Source of the DNA: Eubacteriaceae bacterium UBA7485
GTDB taxonomy: Bacteria; Bacillota; Clostridia; Eubacteriales; Eubacteriaceae
NCBI GenBank assembly: GCA_002478485.1
Contig: DLOL01000098.1
Coordinates: forward strand, 1,153-9,007
Direction: 5' to 3'
DNA length: 7,855 bases
Part shown: piece after piece, positions 6,868-7,855 of the stretch
Position numbering within the stretch: position 1 is the first letter of the stretch
Layout: the number at the start of each line of letters is the position of its first letter
Program-made: the position numbers and the translations under genes
The notes under the pieces: model-generated
What the model saw: the letters and a program-made list of their open reading frames with translations, nothing else
Databases searched by the model: none
Told to the model about the DNA's origin: nothing

Positions 6868-7123
6868 CAGGATTCCAGGCAGGCCTGCAAAGAAGAAAAT
6901 CAGCAAAATCTTTGCAGAACGAACTGCTTCGCCGGAAAGACGGGAGGGGAGATCAAAAGCGTGCAGATAAAAGCCGTTGTCTTCTCCTCTTTTCGGAACA
7001 TCATCCGGCGCGCTGTCTATCTTGAGACTAACACGGAACGCACTTGGATATAAGCCTTTAATCTTATCTCGATTTGTAATAAAATATAAACTATTAAGCA
7101 CTATTTAAAGTAAACACTGATAA

Positions 7124-7160
7124 AAAATTCCTGACCGGATTTCACAGATTTTCCCGGCAT
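7124..7160 (-). terminator. Weak candidate terminator of the TauE/SafE gene
   Basis: On the minus strand, four to five base pairs between CCGG segments (around 7154-7158 and 7135-7138) are followed, about eight bases on, by a run of T (AATTTTTT, 7124-7131). The stem is short, so this is only a candidate. Confidence 0.25.
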
Positions 7161-7163
7161 CGT

Positions 7164-7855
7164 CTAGCTGATCAGGTTGAACCCCAGAATTACAACGCCA
7201 AGTGTGACCAGTACGATGCCGGTAGCCCGGTTTAAGGTCTTCGCGGATGCCTTGTTTGCAAACACCGCGGCGATTCTTGCCCAGATCAGGGTGAAGAAGA
7301 CACATAGCGTGAAGACCGTCGAATCCGGCATCCCGCCAATGGCAAAGTGGGAGAGCGCGCCGGTCAGCGCCGTGAACGTCATGATAAAAACACTCGTTCC
7401 GACCGCGGTCTTGAGTTCATATCCGAGCACGGAGGTCAGAATGAAGAGCATCATCATACCCCCTCCGGCGCCGACAAAGCCGCAGATCAGTCCGATGACG
7501 ATACCGCACAGGATGGACTGCGTGACCCGCTTCCTCAGCGGCTTCTCTTCCATGTCGGATTTCGTGGTCATGACCGGGCTGACGATAAAGCGGATCCCGA
7601 GAAGAAAGGTCATGAACACCGCGAAGTTCCCCATCGCGTGCGCGGAGACCAGGCTTCCCAGATAAGATCCGATCACGGTGAAGATCAGCACCGTGAACAT
7701 CATGATCAAGCCGTTCTTGATATCGAGATTTCCATTGCGGTAATAAGTCCATGCGGAAACCGCGCTTGCGAGCACATCCGAAGAAAGCGCGATGCCTACA
7801 GCCATATAAGGATTCATACGGAGGAACGTGACGAGCATCGGCGTAATGACCATAG
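7164..7855 (-). CDS. TauE/SafE family membrane permease, N-terminus cut by window edge
   Basis: Polytopic inner-membrane protein of the TauE/SafE family, whose members export or take up sulfur-containing or carboxylate anions; the substrate here cannot be told. About 230 residues are visible, counting from the ATG at 7853, but that ATG is probably internal: the family begins with a first GxxGxGGG repeat ahead of the ITPMLVTFLRMNPYMAVGIA segment, and here it starts inside that segment. The second family repeat is clear: GFVGAGGGMMML (125-136) followed by AVGTSVFIMTFTALTGALSHF (150-170), then a last membrane segment (212-225). Several hydrophobic segments alternate with the charged loop MEEKPLRKRV (101-110). 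The stop is TAG at 7164-7166. It is transcribed toward the empty 573-base stretch. Confidence 0.88.
   Translation of the reverse strand, partial: MVITPMLVTFLRMNPYMAVGIALSSDVLASAVSAWTYYRNGNLDIKNGLIMMFTVLIFTVIGSYLGSLVSAHAMGNFAVFMTFLLGIRFIVSPVMTTKSDMEEKPLRKRVTQSILCGIVIGLICGFVGAGGGMMMLFILTSVLGYELKTAVGTSVFIMTFTALTGALSHFAIGGMPDSTVFTLCVFFTLIWARIAAVFANKASAKTLNRATGIVLVTLGVVILGFNLIS

Larger units (their letters stand above)
6591..7163. other. 573-base stretch without a convincing gene
   Basis: No frame on either strand has an ATG with a ribosome binding site. The longest open stretch, minus 7101-6805, begins with GTG after TTTAAATA, lacks a Shine-Dalgarno site and encodes no family I recognise. Several frames are open between about 6770 and 7020, which reflects GC-rich composition rather than coding. 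The stretch changes from GC-rich (6591-7020) to AT-rich (7040-7130). It contains alternative hairpins at 6828-6867. It may be decayed coding DNA, a non-coding RNA locus or plain spacer. Confidence 0.5.

Noticed and set aside
6805..7101. 98-codon minus-strand open frame with a GTG start and a hydrophobic C-terminal half
   Set aside because: No ribosome binding site, a weak start, no recognised family, and other frames in the same stretch are open too, so it is not supported as a gene.
7851..7853. ATG at 7853 as the true start of the TauE/SafE gene
   Set aside because: Sequence similarity to the family begins inside the first conserved segment and the expected upstream glycine-rich repeat is missing, so the gene most likely continues past the window edge.

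Overview
The window reads as chromosomal DNA from a low-to-moderate GC Firmicutes-type bacterium. The evidence is strong AGGAGG-type ribosome binding sites, Gram-positive style intrinsic terminators, a DUF6440 protein, a TauE/SafE permease and a lipoprotein with a short LxGC lipobox. I cannot name the genus. There is no transposase, integrase, CRISPR array, rRNA or confirmed tRNA; it looks like a housekeeping neighbourhood rather than an accessory island.

Layout. 1-386 (minus): 5' part of a LigB-like gene (class III extradiol dioxygenase superfamily, AmmeMemoRadiSam protein B type). The usual metal-binding histidines appear to have been replaced, and there is no histidine in the visible 128 residues. 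387-530: divergent intergenic region with three consecutive short hairpins. 531-1550 (plus): zinc-dependent phospholipase C family protein, apparently cytosolic. 1331-1621: a cluster of DnaA-box-like 9-mers in both orientations, spanning the 3' end of that gene and the convergent intergenic gap. This is the most unusual signal in the window. 1646-1675: terminator of enolase. 1694-2989 (minus): complete enolase. 3046-3240 (minus): 64-residue DUF6440 protein with its own extended -10 promoter. 3343-5229 (minus): UvrD/PcrA-like superfamily 1 helicase of 628 residues. 5230-5465: divergent intergenic region with a pyrimidine-rich strand. 5466-6533 (plus): lipoprotein with a probable six-bladed beta-propeller, followed by a strong terminator at 6551-6590. 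6591-7163: about 570 bases with no convincing gene. 7164-7855 (minus): TauE/SafE family permease, cut off at its N-terminus by the window edge.

How the genes relate. The helicase, DUF6440 and eno genes run in the same direction with gaps of 102 and 56 bases. Each has its own promoter-like sequence, and no terminator is visible between them, so read-through into eno is possible but not required. The PLC-family and eno genes converge on the DnaA-box cluster, while the LigB-like and PLC-family genes diverge from a shared 144-base region. The lipoprotein gene appears monocistronic. No pathway ties all the genes together. The two best leads are the DnaA-box cluster away from any visible dnaA gene, and the LigB-fold protein that seems to have lost its metal site.
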